A DNA stretch of 41,834 bases from JANXSS01 sp040385645. GTDB taxonomy: Bacteria > Pseudomonadota > Gammaproteobacteria > Burkholderiales > Burkholderiaceae_D. Numbering within the stretch: the stretch's first letter is position 1; each line of letters opens with the position of its first letter. The DNA is taken from NCBI GenBank assembly GCA_040385645.1, contig JAZKGZ010000019.1, forward strand, positions 1 through 41,834, written 5' to 3'. The notes below the pieces were generated by a model. The model was not told where the DNA came from and did not search any database. It was given only the letters and a program-made list of their open reading frames with translations. The position numbers were made by a program, and so were the translations under genes. Shown piece by piece: positions 33,112-41,834 of this stretch.

Positions 33112-36100
33112 ATGAACAAGAATTGCTTTCGCGTCATTTTTAACAAAGCCCGTGGCTTGTTGATGGCGGTCGCCGAAACGACGGCGAGTGCAGGAAAAAA
33201 CAAAGGAAATACATCGAGCCCGAACCGGCGTGAGCCGGTAGTTATGGCGACAATAAAACCTCTGATATTTTCTCTGTGGAGCGCTTTTGGACTAGTTGCA
33301 TGCCTGTCTTCTGCGCAGGCGCAAATCGTGGCGAGCCCGACGGCACCGGCTGCGCAGCAGGCAACCGTGGGCAGCGCCGGCAACGGTGTCCCAGTCGTAA
33401 ACATTCAGGCGCCGAGTGCAGCGGGCGTGTCACACAATGTCTTTTCGCAATTTGACATTGCAAGGCAAGGCGCCATTCTCAATAATTCCGGCAGCACTGT
33501 TCAAACGCAACTCGGCGGCCAGATCGCTGGCAACGCGCTGTTGAATGGCTTGACGGCGCGGGTTATTTTAAATGAGGTCAATTCGAGTAACCCAAGCATT
33601 TTGCGTGGATTTGTCGAAGTGGCAGGACGCAAAGCGCAGGTGGTGATTGCCAACCCTGCCGGTATTACCTGTGATGGTTGTGGCTTCATCAATGCCAACC
33701 AGGCCACGCTTACCACCGGTTCACCACTAATGAACGGTGGAAATCTGGAGGGCTACCTCGTGCAGCGCGGTGCGGTGGTAATCGAGGGGGCGGGGCTGGA
33801 CGGTAGCTTGACCGATTACACGCAAATTCTTGCCCGCGCTGCACAAATTAATGCCGACCTGTTTGCCAACGATTTGACCGTTGTGACTGGCGCGAATCGG
33901 ATCGCCTTTGACGCCAGTAGCATCGAAAAAATTGCCGGTGCTGGCGCGACACCAACGTTTGCGATCGACGTCGGTGCGCTGGGTGGCATGTATGCTGGCA
34001 AGATCAGATTGATTGGCACCGATGCCGGTGTCGGCGTGCGTAACGCCGGCATCATCGGTGCTGCAATTGGCGCCGTGACAGTCAACGCAGATGGCTTACT
34101 CAACAGCGGTGGCATTACCGGGCAAGAGGTACGCATCGATACCGGTACGGCGCGTGTGGATAACACTGCAGGAACAATCCTCGCCAAGCGTTCTTTGTCG
34201 ATCGAGAGCGGTACGCTACAAAACGATTCCGGCTTATTGCAAGCCGATGGCTCATTGAGCATCGATACGCACGGTCAGAGTTTGAATAACATCAATTCGG
34301 ATCTTAACGACCCTACAGCAAGCAAAGGCATTGTCAGTAAAGGTGAATTAACGTTACGTACGGGTTTGCTGAATAATCAGGCCGGTTACATCGGTGCAAA
34401 AAAAAGCACAAGCATTAGTAGCCAAAAAGTCAGTAACAATGCCGAGGGTGTGATCGTCGGTGAATCGAGCATTGCCTTCAATGCAGGCTCGGAGCAGGGG
34501 CTTGATGTAGACAATCAAGGCCGCATCGAAACCGTCGGCAATCTCAGCTTTGCGCTTGGCAACGGCACTTTAAATAATGCAAACCTGCTGCGCTCGCAAG
34601 CTGACTTGCTGATTCAGGCCACTAAGCTTGTCAACCGCGATTCGGTTGGCAAATCGAATGCTGGCATTCAAGGTAATAACGTTGAAATCAAGGCAGCGGC
34701 TGTCGACAATGCCCGAGGCAAAATCCTTGCCGAGCGGGCTTTGACAATTTCAGCCAGCGACACAATTACCAACGAGTCTGGATTACTCAGCTCACGTGGT
34801 CAATTGGTTCTGCGCAATCTCCAGGCCGATCAAAAGACATTGGCAATTCATAACATGCAAGGCACAGTCGTCGCAGGCCGCAACCTGCAAATCGAGGCTG
34901 CCAGCATGACGGACGGTAAGGAAGAAGCGCTCGCAGTCGATACTGGCAACCTGATCAGCGAGGGCGATCTTTCGCTGCGCCTGACCAAACGCGAATGGAC
35001 TTACCAGCCACAATCGATCAAAGCAATCGGCAATGCCAATATTGAGGTTTATGGCTTGAGTCTACCGGGCGAAATTGGTGCCGGTGGTGTGTTAAACATA
35101 AACACCAATGGTGGCGGCTTGTCCAACCTTGGTCGTATCGAGGCGGATCGCCTGATACTAACGGCAAGCACTGAAAACTCGCCGGTCAAAGGCAACCATT
35201 TGATATCCAATAGTGGTTTGATTAGCGGTAGAGAGGTGGAAATCCGCAGCGCCGAACTGACTAATGTCGGCATCGGCCACTTTGGCAGCGGTTACGGTCG
35301 TATTTACGGTGACACTATCGCTATTAGCGGATCCGTCAAAAATGGTGTGCTACCAAACACCAAAGATACCACCGTACTGTTTGGCAACAATGTTGCTGCA
35401 ACATTGACCGCCACCGGTTACGATCAGATCGACCCTCAGGTCAGCATGTGCGGTCCGGTTTCGACAATTGCTGCACGTGAACGCCTCGATATCGCCGGGC
35501 CTGGCATTTTCAATCAACGTGGCATGATTTTCAGTGGTGGCGATCTCTCGATCGGCGGCGAGCTAGATCAAAACAATCGCGCAACCGGACGTGCCGGCTG
35601 GATACAAAATCTTAACAACGGCAGCATTGAAGCATTAGGTAACCTCAGCCTCAGTGCCAACAGCATCCTTAATCAAGATCAGTTTGCTTATTTTTACATG
35701 CAGCCAGATTTTGGTTATGGAAACACTTTTCAAGAGTATCAACTCTCTGGATCGCCCAAACGTTATCTGCCCAGTGAAGTGTCCATCATATTTGACGAGG
35801 TTTATCATCTCGTAACACCTGAGGGAACGAATTCCAATTTCAACCGCTACGATTACACCCGTACCGTCCGTGAGAGTAGTCTTGTTGGCCAAAGAACCGC
35901 CTATATTGTGGCGGGCGGCAACATACGGCTTGATGCTACTTCTGTACGCAATAATTTAAGCAGCATCATTGCTGGCGGTGCGATCAACGCTACCGTGACC
36001 AGCCTAGTCAACAGCGAAGAACCACACAAACCATTCCCTACAGACAACCTGCGTATTACGCAGGATCGTGGCACCGTCACGAATTTCCATCGGATACAAG

Positions 36101-39100
36101 AAAAAGGGCGCGACCGTCAAGGTGAGGATCCCTACCCCTACCTTCCTAGTGCCGTAGAGGAAACTGTATCGTCATTCAATACCGTGTACAGACAACAAGA
36201 CACGGAACGTTTTCCAGGTGGCTTGCAGACAGACAAGTTTGGAGGCGTTAACGTAACGCAAACAGCCCAGGGACCAAACGGTGGTGCTCTGGGAATTGTG
36301 CGTACCGGTAGTGTCAACCTGAAATTGCCAGTTGGTGGAATTTTTCAATTGGCCGATCCGACGACTGGCGTTGCGCCGGTGATAGTGCCGATGCCAACAC
36401 CGGCAACGCCTTTGCCTCCCGCGCCAGTGCTTAACGTCCCTGGTTTGATCGTGACGGGGTCGCCGCTACGGCCCCAGCTACAGACGCTGCCTCAGTCACT
36501 ACCGCAGTCGCCCATCACTAACGTATCCGTTTCAACGCCCAATCAGGCATTGCCGCCGAGCGCAGGAAACGGCGGCAGCTTGATCATCACCGATGAGCAA
36601 TTCATTGATGCCAGAAAGATTGTCTCGTCAAATGAATTACTGATTCAACTTGGCATCGATCCTGCCACGACCTTGACGCGACTGGGTGACGGTTTTTACG
36701 AACAGCGACTGGTACGTGAGCAACTTGGCGATTTGACTGGCAGACGCTTTTTTGCGGGCTACTCGAACGATGAAACCCAGTATCGGGCATTGCTCAACAA
36801 CGGTGTGACGGCAGCACGCGCACTTCAGCTTAAACCAGGGATTGGTTTGTCGGCAGAGCAAATGGGGCAGCTCACCAGCGACATCGTCTGGCTTGTTGAA
36901 AACACCGTCACCTTGCCAAACGGCACGACGCGGCGTGTGCTGGTGCCGCAGTTATATGTAATGGCCAAACCGGGAGACATCGATGGATCCGGTTCGCTGA
37001 TCAGTGGAGAGTCGCTCAACATTAACGCCACGGGCGATATTACCAATAACGGCATTTTGGCCGGACGTAATGGCGTTACTTTGACCGCCGATAACATCAA
37101 TAATGTCGGCGGGCGCATTGCAGCAGTGGATGTGGATCTGCTGGCGCGGCTGGATGTCAATAATCTCGGTGGCCAGATCGATGGCGTCGACCGGGTAGCG
37201 ATCGAAGCGGGCCGCGACGTTAATATCAGTTCCGAAACCCGCTCCACGAAAAATGAGCAGGGCAGCCGCACGGTATTGAGCCGACTCGCAGCCGTGTACA
37301 CCACCGGCGCAGATGGGCGCATGAGCACTAGAGCTGGCCGCGATATCAATATCAACGGTGCGCAACTGATTAACGCCGGAGAAAATGGCCAGACGGCGCT
37401 TGTTGCAGGACAAAATATCAACGTCGGCGTGGTAAAGGAGTCAAGCGACCAGAAACTCGTCTGGAATGCGCAAAACAAGCGCGAGGAAAGTGCCAGTAGC
37501 GAAGTCGGCAGCATCATCAAAGCAGACGGCAATCTGATACTGCAGGCCGGTGCCGACGTCAATGTTCGCGCAGCACAAATTGCCAGCGAGCGTAACGGCT
37601 TGGCAGTCGTTGCCGGTAACGCGGTCAACATCACTGCCGGTCAAGCTACGCAAACCGTCGATGAAGCGCACCAGACCAAAGGCACGAGTGGATATTTATC
37701 CAAAACCGTGACCAGCACACGCGATACCGTTGCAGAAACCACTGCCATTGGCAGTTCTCTGGGCGGCAACCAGATTTACATACAGGCAGGCACATCCCTG
37801 AAAGCCGGCCCGAACGGCAATATCAATATCGAGGGTAGCCAGGTCATTTCTGATGCCGGAACCATGCTGGCCGCCGGCAACGATATCAACATTGCGGCGG
37901 CAACGCAGGAACAGAGCCGCACCAACAGCACCGATACCAAAACCAGCGGGGTGTTCAGTAGCGGCGGCTTTGGCGTCACCGCCGGTAAAAAGCAGCAGAC
38001 AGTCACGACCGATAATGCGATCACCACATCCGTGGGCTCGCAAGTGGGCAGCGTTGCCGGCGGCGTGACGGTCTCGGCCGGCAATGCCTACCGCCAAACC
38101 GGTAGCGACATTTCTGCACCGCAGCGCGATGTATCGATCACGGCACGCACGATCGATATCGTCGCCGCTGAGAACACCTCTCGCCGTAGCGACGAAGTGC
38201 TTTCCAAGCAAAGCGGTGTAACGGTAGCCGTTACCAGCGGGCTGGTTTCTGCAGTGCAGTCCGTCGAGCAGATGAAAGAAGCTTCCGGTAATGCCACCAG
38301 CGACCGAATGGCGGCGCTGGCCGCCGCCAATGCCGCTTTTACTGCTAAGAATACGGCGAAATCAGTTGTTGCCGCACAAGGTAACGCTAATGGGCAGGTA
38401 GGTACCGGCAAACTCGATGCGAACAATCAAGAGATCATGCGAGACGCCACCGCCGCCGAGCGTGCTGGCGGTATCGATGTCAGCGTCAGCTATGGCAGCT
38501 CCAAAAGCCAAAACAACTCCGTACAAAACAGTACGACAGCCGTGGGTTCGAGCATTGCAGCGGGCGGTAATCTCAATATTCAAGCCACAGGAGCCGGTGC
38601 CGGTTCGAACTTGACGATACAAGGCAGCAATATCCAAGCCGGTAACGACGCTACCCTGCAAGCCGATGGTGCCATCAATTTGCTCGCGGCAAAAAATACC
38701 GCCGACCAAAAAAGCACCAGTCAGAACAGCAGTGCGAGCGTAGGCGTGAGCTACGGCACGGGCGGCCTCATGTTCAATGCCAGCGCAAGCAAAGGGCGGG
38801 GCAATGCCGATGGCAGCGATGTTTCGTGGACCGAAACGAATGTCGACGCCGGTAAAACCCTGACGCTGCGCTCTGGTGGCGATACCACGCTCAAAGGCGC
38901 GGTGGTTAGCGGCGAACAGGTAATTGCCCAAGTCGGCGGCAATCTGGCAATCGAGAGTCTGCAAGATACCAGCACATACAAGTCCAAACAAACCAGCGTG
39001 GGTGGCAGCGTCTCGGTTGGCATGGGTGCCATGAGCGGTAGCGTCAATGCTGCCAAAGCCAAGGTTGATAGCAACTACGCCAGTGTCGTCGAGCAAAGCG

Positions 39101-41199
39101 GCATTCGTGCTGGCGATGGTGGGTTTCAGGTGGATGTGAAAGGGAATACGGCGCTGACGGGTGGCGTCATATCCAGCACGCAAACGGCAGTCGATGAAGA
39201 TAGCAATCGCTTCGCAACCGGCGGCACGCTCACCGCGAATGACATTCAAAACCAAGCCGCTTACAACGCCAGTAGTGTCAGTGTAAACGTTGGCAGTGGC
39301 ATGAACGCCAAGAGTGAAGTGGTGCCAGGTGGCACGAGTGCCGGCTTTGGCAAGGATAGTGGCAGCACAAGTAGCACGACGGTTGCTTCGATTTCGGGTG
39401 TTACGGGTAATAAGGATGCAAGGACTGGGGATCAAAAAACTGGCGTTGAAAAAATATTTGATGCCGACAAAGTTCAAAAAGACATTGATGCACAAACCAC
39501 TATCACAAACGCTTTTGGAAAAAATGCGCCTAAAGCAGTGGCGGAATTTTCTGGAGACCGTAGTGCGGAATTAAATGATCAAGCCAAAGCAGCTGCAGAT
39601 TCTGGAAACGCTACTCAAGCTGCGGAACTACGTGAGCAGGCTCAAAAATGGGAAGAGGGAGGTGTGTACCGAGCTGCGTTGCACGCCGCAATAGGCGCTT
39701 TAGCGGGTGGGTTGCAAGGGGCAGCAGGTGCTGGTGTATCGTCTCTAGCAGCTCCAACTCTGGCACAGGTCGTCAACGATCCAAATTTGCCTGCGCCGGT
39801 TAGACAGGTATTGATTGCTTCGGCTGGTACAGCTATAGGTTTTGCTATCGGTGGAACAACTGGCGCAGCTGCAGGTTTAAATCAGACAGCCAATAATTTT
39901 TTACGCCATGAGCAAGCTGATGCAATGCGTAAGGAGACAGCGACCTGCCAAGCCAAATCCAAAGGTTGCAGCGACGAAGACGTAATGTCAATCGTACAAA
40001 AGTATCGAGCTTTATCTACCCAAAATATTGCGAAGGTTGAAAGTTGCATTGTCAGCGGCAATGTGCAGTGCGTGAATAGCTTAATGAGTCAAGCTGCGAC
40101 TGCCGCCGAAGTGAGCAACATACTGCCTTTTGGGTATGGTAGCCAGGAATTGCAGTTTATAGAACGGCAGAACAATGTCCAGATACATAAATCAGTAAGA
40201 GGACTTTCCTCAATATTTGGTAAAGATGCCGAAATAGCTCAAGAAGTCGCAGAGTTCCGAAAAAATAATTGTGCAGGCTTTTCAGTTGGTGCATGTGATG
40301 GACTAGCGGAACAAGCTTTAAATGATTACGTAACACGGACAATGATATTAAGCGCAATTGGCGGCATAACGGCAAGAGCAGGAGGAGGAATTGGAAAGAT
40401 CAGGCTTTCGCGTAGTAACACTGGTAGAAATTCAGATGCGTCGGTGCCAGCGGTAGGGGCAAAAGTAGATGGTGAAGTGATTCATGTAGTGGGAGAATTG
40501 GTTGATGGATCGGGTAGATCGCTAGGCAGGATCAATCCTAAAACTGGTTCGCTGGAGCAGCAGCCTTCGTTGGCCGGACCTGCTCGGGCAAATAGTTCAA
40601 GTGATTCCAACCAAGTCGTTTCAAACGGGAAAGGTATCACTACGGTTGAAAAACCAGTGCCGTCGACCGATTCAAATGGGGGTTCGAGAGTAGATTCCGA
40701 ACTCTCAGTTCCACTTGTTGGGACTAATGGCGCAGTAGCGGCAACGACCGTTATAACGCCTGCAATGGAGACAAAAATCTTATATGGCGAGCGAGTTATA
40801 AATGCAAGCGGCACGCCGACAAATCGGTTAATAGGCGCGCATGGTGGAGAAATTGCAAATTCCAACCCGAATTACGCTGTCGAGGTGTTTTCATTGAATG
40901 CAGACGGAACACGAAATGCGAAGCTAGTAACGCAGTTTAGCGACGGCAACGTCTCAAATATTAAAACGAGTACGTTGTTTCCTGAAAACTGGACATCCAG
41001 TCAAAGCATTGGCGCTGTTAGGCAAGTCGGCGATATGCTGCCCGTTGCAACACGTGCTGATGGTGCAGCTCTTTATCAATCAACCGTAAATGGTGTCAAG
41101 ATTGAGGTTATTAAAATTGGTAATGATGTGACGGCTGGCTACCCTGTCGGATCGCGTGGGTTTCAGACCAAATCATACTTTTTGACTGGTAAAAATTGA
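33112..41199 (+). CDS. FHA/CdiA-type exoprotein with EndoU-like C-terminal toxin
   Basis: This 2695-residue TpsA protein begins with an extended signal region (ESPR, MNKNCFRVIFNKARGLLMAVAE) and a signal peptide cleaved near AQA70. The TPS secretion domain follows at about 71-330, with NPAGITCDGCGF from residue 181. A long beta-helical repeat region and hemagglutinin-type repeats run to about 2150. A hydrophobic pretoxin segment (about 2195-2265) ends ANNFLRHE at residues 2260-2267, with no VENN motif. The last about 145 residues look like a separate toxin: KILYGE, GAHGG with His2577, TSTLFPENW with Ser2620-Thr2621, and Tyr2677. This pattern fits bacterial EndoU-type (BECR-fold) RNases. The base composition falls toward the 3' end, as in swapped toxin tips. 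The start follows tpsB by 29 bases. Confidence 0.92.
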   Translation: MNKNCFRVIFNKARGLLMAVAETTASAGKNKGNTSSPNRREPVVMATIKPLIFSLWSAFGLVACLSSAQAQIVASPTAPAAQQATVGSAGNGVPVVNIQAPSAAGVSHNVFSQFDIARQGAILNNSGSTVQTQLGGQIAGNALLNGLTARVILNEVNSSNPSILRGFVEVAGRKAQVVIANPAGITCDGCGFINANQATLTTGSPLMNGGNLEGYLVQRGAVVIEGAGLDGSLTDYTQILARAAQINADLFANDLTVVTGANRIAFDASSIEKIAGAGATPTFAIDVGALGGMYAGKIRLIGTDAGVGVRNAGIIGAAIGAVTVNADGLLNSGGITGQEVRIDTGTARVDNTAGTILAKRSLSIESGTLQNDSGLLQADGSLSIDTHGQSLNNINSDLNDPTASKGIVSKGELTLRTGLLNNQAGYIGAKKSTSISSQKVSNNAEGVIVGESSIAFNAGSEQGLDVDNQGRIETVGNLSFALGNGTLNNANLLRSQADLLIQATKLVNRDSVGKSNAGIQGNNVEIKAAAVDNARGKILAERALTISASDTITNESGLLSSRGQLVLRNLQADQKTLAIHNMQGTVVAGRNLQIEAASMTDGKEEALAVDTGNLISEGDLSLRLTKREWTYQPQSIKAIGNANIEVYGLSLPGEIGAGGVLNINTNGGGLSNLGRIEADRLILTASTENSPVKGNHLISNSGLISGREVEIRSAELTNVGIGHFGSGYGRIYGDTIAISGSVKNGVLPNTKDTTVLFGNNVAATLTATGYDQIDPQVSMCGPVSTIAARERLDIAGPGIFNQRGMIFSGGDLSIGGELDQNNRATGRAGWIQNLNNGSIEALGNLSLSANSILNQDQFAYFYMQPDFGYGNTFQEYQLSGSPKRYLPSEVSIIFDEVYHLVTPEGTNSNFNRYDYTRTVRESSLVGQRTAYIVAGGNIRLDATSVRNNLSSIIAGGAINATVTSLVNSEEPHKPFPTDNLRITQDRGTVTNFHRIQEKGRDRQGEDPYPYLPSAVEETVSSFNTVYRQQDTERFPGGLQTDKFGGVNVTQTAQGPNGGALGIVRTGSVNLKLPVGGIFQLADPTTGVAPVIVPMPTPATPLPPAPVLNVPGLIVTGSPLRPQLQTLPQSLPQSPITNVSVSTPNQALPPSAGNGGSLIITDEQFIDARKIVSSNELLIQLGIDPATTLTRLGDGFYEQRLVREQLGDLTGRRFFAGYSNDETQYRALLNNGVTAARALQLKPGIGLSAEQMGQLTSDIVWLVENTVTLPNGTTRRVLVPQLYVMAKPGDIDGSGSLISGESLNINATGDITNNGILAGRNGVTLTADNINNVGGRIAAVDVDLLARLDVNNLGGQIDGVDRVAIEAGRDVNISSETRSTKNEQGSRTVLSRLAAVYTTGADGRMSTRAGRDININGAQLINAGENGQTALVAGQNINVGVVKESSDQKLVWNAQNKREESASSEVGSIIKADGNLILQAGADVNVRAAQIASERNGLAVVAGNAVNITAGQATQTVDEAHQTKGTSGYLSKTVTSTRDTVAETTAIGSSLGGNQIYIQAGTSLKAGPNGNINIEGSQVISDAGTMLAAGNDINIAAATQEQSRTNSTDTKTSGVFSSGGFGVTAGKKQQTVTTDNAITTSVGSQVGSVAGGVTVSAGNAYRQTGSDISAPQRDVSITARTIDIVAAENTSRRSDEVLSKQSGVTVAVTSGLVSAVQSVEQMKEASGNATSDRMAALAAANAAFTAKNTAKSVVAAQGNANGQVGTGKLDANNQEIMRDATAAERAGGIDVSVSYGSSKSQNNSVQNSTTAVGSSIAAGGNLNIQATGAGAGSNLTIQGSNIQAGNDATLQADGAINLLAAKNTADQKSTSQNSSASVGVSYGTGGLMFNASASKGRGNADGSDVSWTETNVDAGKTLTLRSGGDTTLKGAVVSGEQVIAQVGGNLAIESLQDTSTYKSKQTSVGGSVSVGMGAMSGSVNAAKAKVDSNYASVVEQSGIRAGDGGFQVDVKGNTALTGGVISSTQTAVDEDSNRFATGGTLTANDIQNQAAYNASSVSVNVGSGMNAKSEVVPGGTSAGFGKDSGSTSSTTVASISGVTGNKDARTGDQKTGVEKIFDADKVQKDIDAQTTITNAFGKNAPKAVAEFSGDRSAELNDQAKAAADSGNATQAAELREQAQKWEEGGVYRAALHAAIGALAGGLQGAAGAGVSSLAAPTLAQVVNDPNLPAPVRQVLIASAGTAIGFAIGGTTGAAAGLNQTANNFLRHEQADAMRKETATCQAKSKGCSDEDVMSIVQKYRALSTQNIAKVESCIVSGNVQCVNSLMSQAATAAEVSNILPFGYGSQELQFIERQNNVQIHKSVRGLSSIFGKDAEIAQEVAEFRKNNCAGFSVGACDGLAEQALNDYVTRTMILSAIGGITARAGGGIGKIRLSRSNTGRNSDASVPAVGAKVDGEVIHVVGELVDGSGRSLGRINPKTGSLEQQPSLAGPARANSSSDSNQVVSNGKGITTVEKPVPSTDSNGGSRVDSELSVPLVGTNGAVAATTVITPAMETKILYGERVINASGTPTNRLIGAHGGEIANSNPNYAVEVFSLNADGTRNAKLVTQFSDGNVSNIKTSTLFPENWTSSQSIGAVRQVGDMLPVATRADGAALYQSTVNGVKIEVIKIGNDVTAGYPVGSRGFQTKSYFLTGKN

Positions 41200-41200
41200 C

Positions 41201-41614
41201 ATGTTTGCTAAATATGAAAACCGTTTGGATGCAGTTAAAGAATTTGATAATTATTGGTCCGATGTCGGCATCTCGGAAGCTGTTGCACTATTGGAAAGTT
41301 TTACTGACTACGACTGGAAAATTCTTGACGAAAAAATTCAAAAAAAATCAAAGATATGGCTTACATCATGTGCGGAAACGCTTGGTGATGATGTAGGCGG
41401 AGTCTGTTCATTTAATTTGCTTCTTAAATTGCTTTCTTCGGAAATTGATGAAGTCAAGATTGCTGCCCTTGATTCAATCAATAGCCGCCTATCTTTGGGT
41501 TTTGCTATTGGAGACAGTACCGAAAAAATCCGTTCTGCTGTACAGGTAGCGAGAGGGTCGGCAGGTGTGGTGGTTTCCATAATGTTAAATTCTTTAGAAA
41601 AAAAGCTGACCTAA
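41201..41614 (+). CDS. Candidate immunity protein for the EndoU-like toxin
   Basis: The 137-residue product starts one base after the stop codon of the cdiA-type gene. It is acidic, lacks a signal peptide and appears mostly helical, with HEAT-like stretches (LLLKLLSSEIDEVKIAALDSINSRL). I do not recognise the family. In contact-dependent inhibition loci the immunity gene lies directly after the toxin-tip codons, so position, size and low GC make this the likely antidote. The 220 bases that follow contain no supported gene. An open stretch at the window end (41745-41834) in the plus direction may be the start of another displaced toxin fragment. Confidence 0.7.
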   Translation: MFAKYENRLDAVKEFDNYWSDVGISEAVALLESFTDYDWKILDEKIQKKSKIWLTSCAETLGDDVGGVCSFNLLLKLLSSEIDEVKIAALDSINSRLSLGFAIGDSTEKIRSAVQVARGSAGVVVSIMLNSLEKKLT

Positions 41615-41834
41615 TCAGCATTAGGCAGTCGCTCAGACCACGCTCACCAGCAATGCTTAGCATCAGCAAGCGATTAACACCCGAAACGGACAAACGCATC
41701 GTTTAGAGCGTATGTATCGGCGGCCTTCATTGCGAATTTCTCTGACGAAAACTCAATATTGGCCACTGGGATAATGATGCTGACCTGTCTGGTTTTTCAG
41801 GACCGCATCAATTTGGAGTAGCTCCGGTTAATAA

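Noticed and set aside
36825..37634. 269-codon antisense frame in the exoprotein gene
   Set aside because: Same cause: a codon-bias shadow of FHA repeats with a low-complexity Ser/Thr/Leu/Pro product.
38362..39495. 377-codon open frame antisense to the cdiA-type gene
   Set aside because: It is a shadow of the repetitive Gly/Ala/Asn-rich repeat coding sequence, with no ribosome site or recognisable domain.

Overview
The window looks like chromosomal DNA from a betaproteobacterium, probably Burkholderiales and perhaps Oxalobacteraceae-like. Supporting this are moderate-to-high GC core genes, a ProQ/FinO protein next to a small GCG-lipoprotein, a NhaR-type LysR regulator beside creA, an intact DNA ligase/Lhr repair cluster, and an ESPR-type FHA/CdiA exoprotein. 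No rRNA, tRNA or CRISPR array was seen. The genus is inferred, not shown.

Layout. (1) 178-1269: ada, alkylation repair. (2) 1282-9303: an AT-richer accessory region. It holds a Fic protein preceded by a 23-bp-phased operator-like array, an RlaP-type nucleotidyltransferase, a first hipBA pair, a decayed gene, a second diverged copy of the fic upstream region with no fic gene behind it, a second unrelated hipBA pair on the other strand, a small secreted protein and a membrane protein. (3) 9462-13317: a perfect plant-inducible-promoter (PIP) box followed by two tandem LRR-NEL genes, each with the CxD catalytic motif of type III secreted E3 ubiquitin ligases. (4) 13371-19551: housekeeping and stress genes: small lipoprotein, ProQ/FinO, two tandem repeat lipoproteins, Dps, a small conserved protein, TerC, a Bax inhibitor-1 family protein, NhaR and CreA.

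(5) 19627-25628: a four-gene minus-strand operon of exonuclease, ATP-dependent DNA ligase, Lhr-type helicase and PdeM phosphoesterase, the ligase-associated DNA damage response set. (6) 25914-29034: folE, a PAS/HisKA_3 histidine kinase and a YegD-like Hsp70. (7) 29101-41614: a TPR-GT41 glycosyltransferase, a TpsB outer-membrane transporter, a 2695-residue TpsA/CdiA exoprotein with a variable C-terminal domain resembling EndoU RNases, and an adjacent candidate immunity gene.

Taken together, the window mixes core metabolism and repair with three host- or competitor-facing modules: type III effectors predicted to ubiquitinate eukaryotic proteins, a toxin-antitoxin/Fic island, and a contact-dependent inhibition locus with its own glycosyltransferase. 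The strongest candidates for new biology are the PIP-box-driven NEL effector pair, the duplicated 23-bp iteron control region of the Fic island, and the GT41 enzyme beside the CdiA pair, which lacks a normally conserved histidine.
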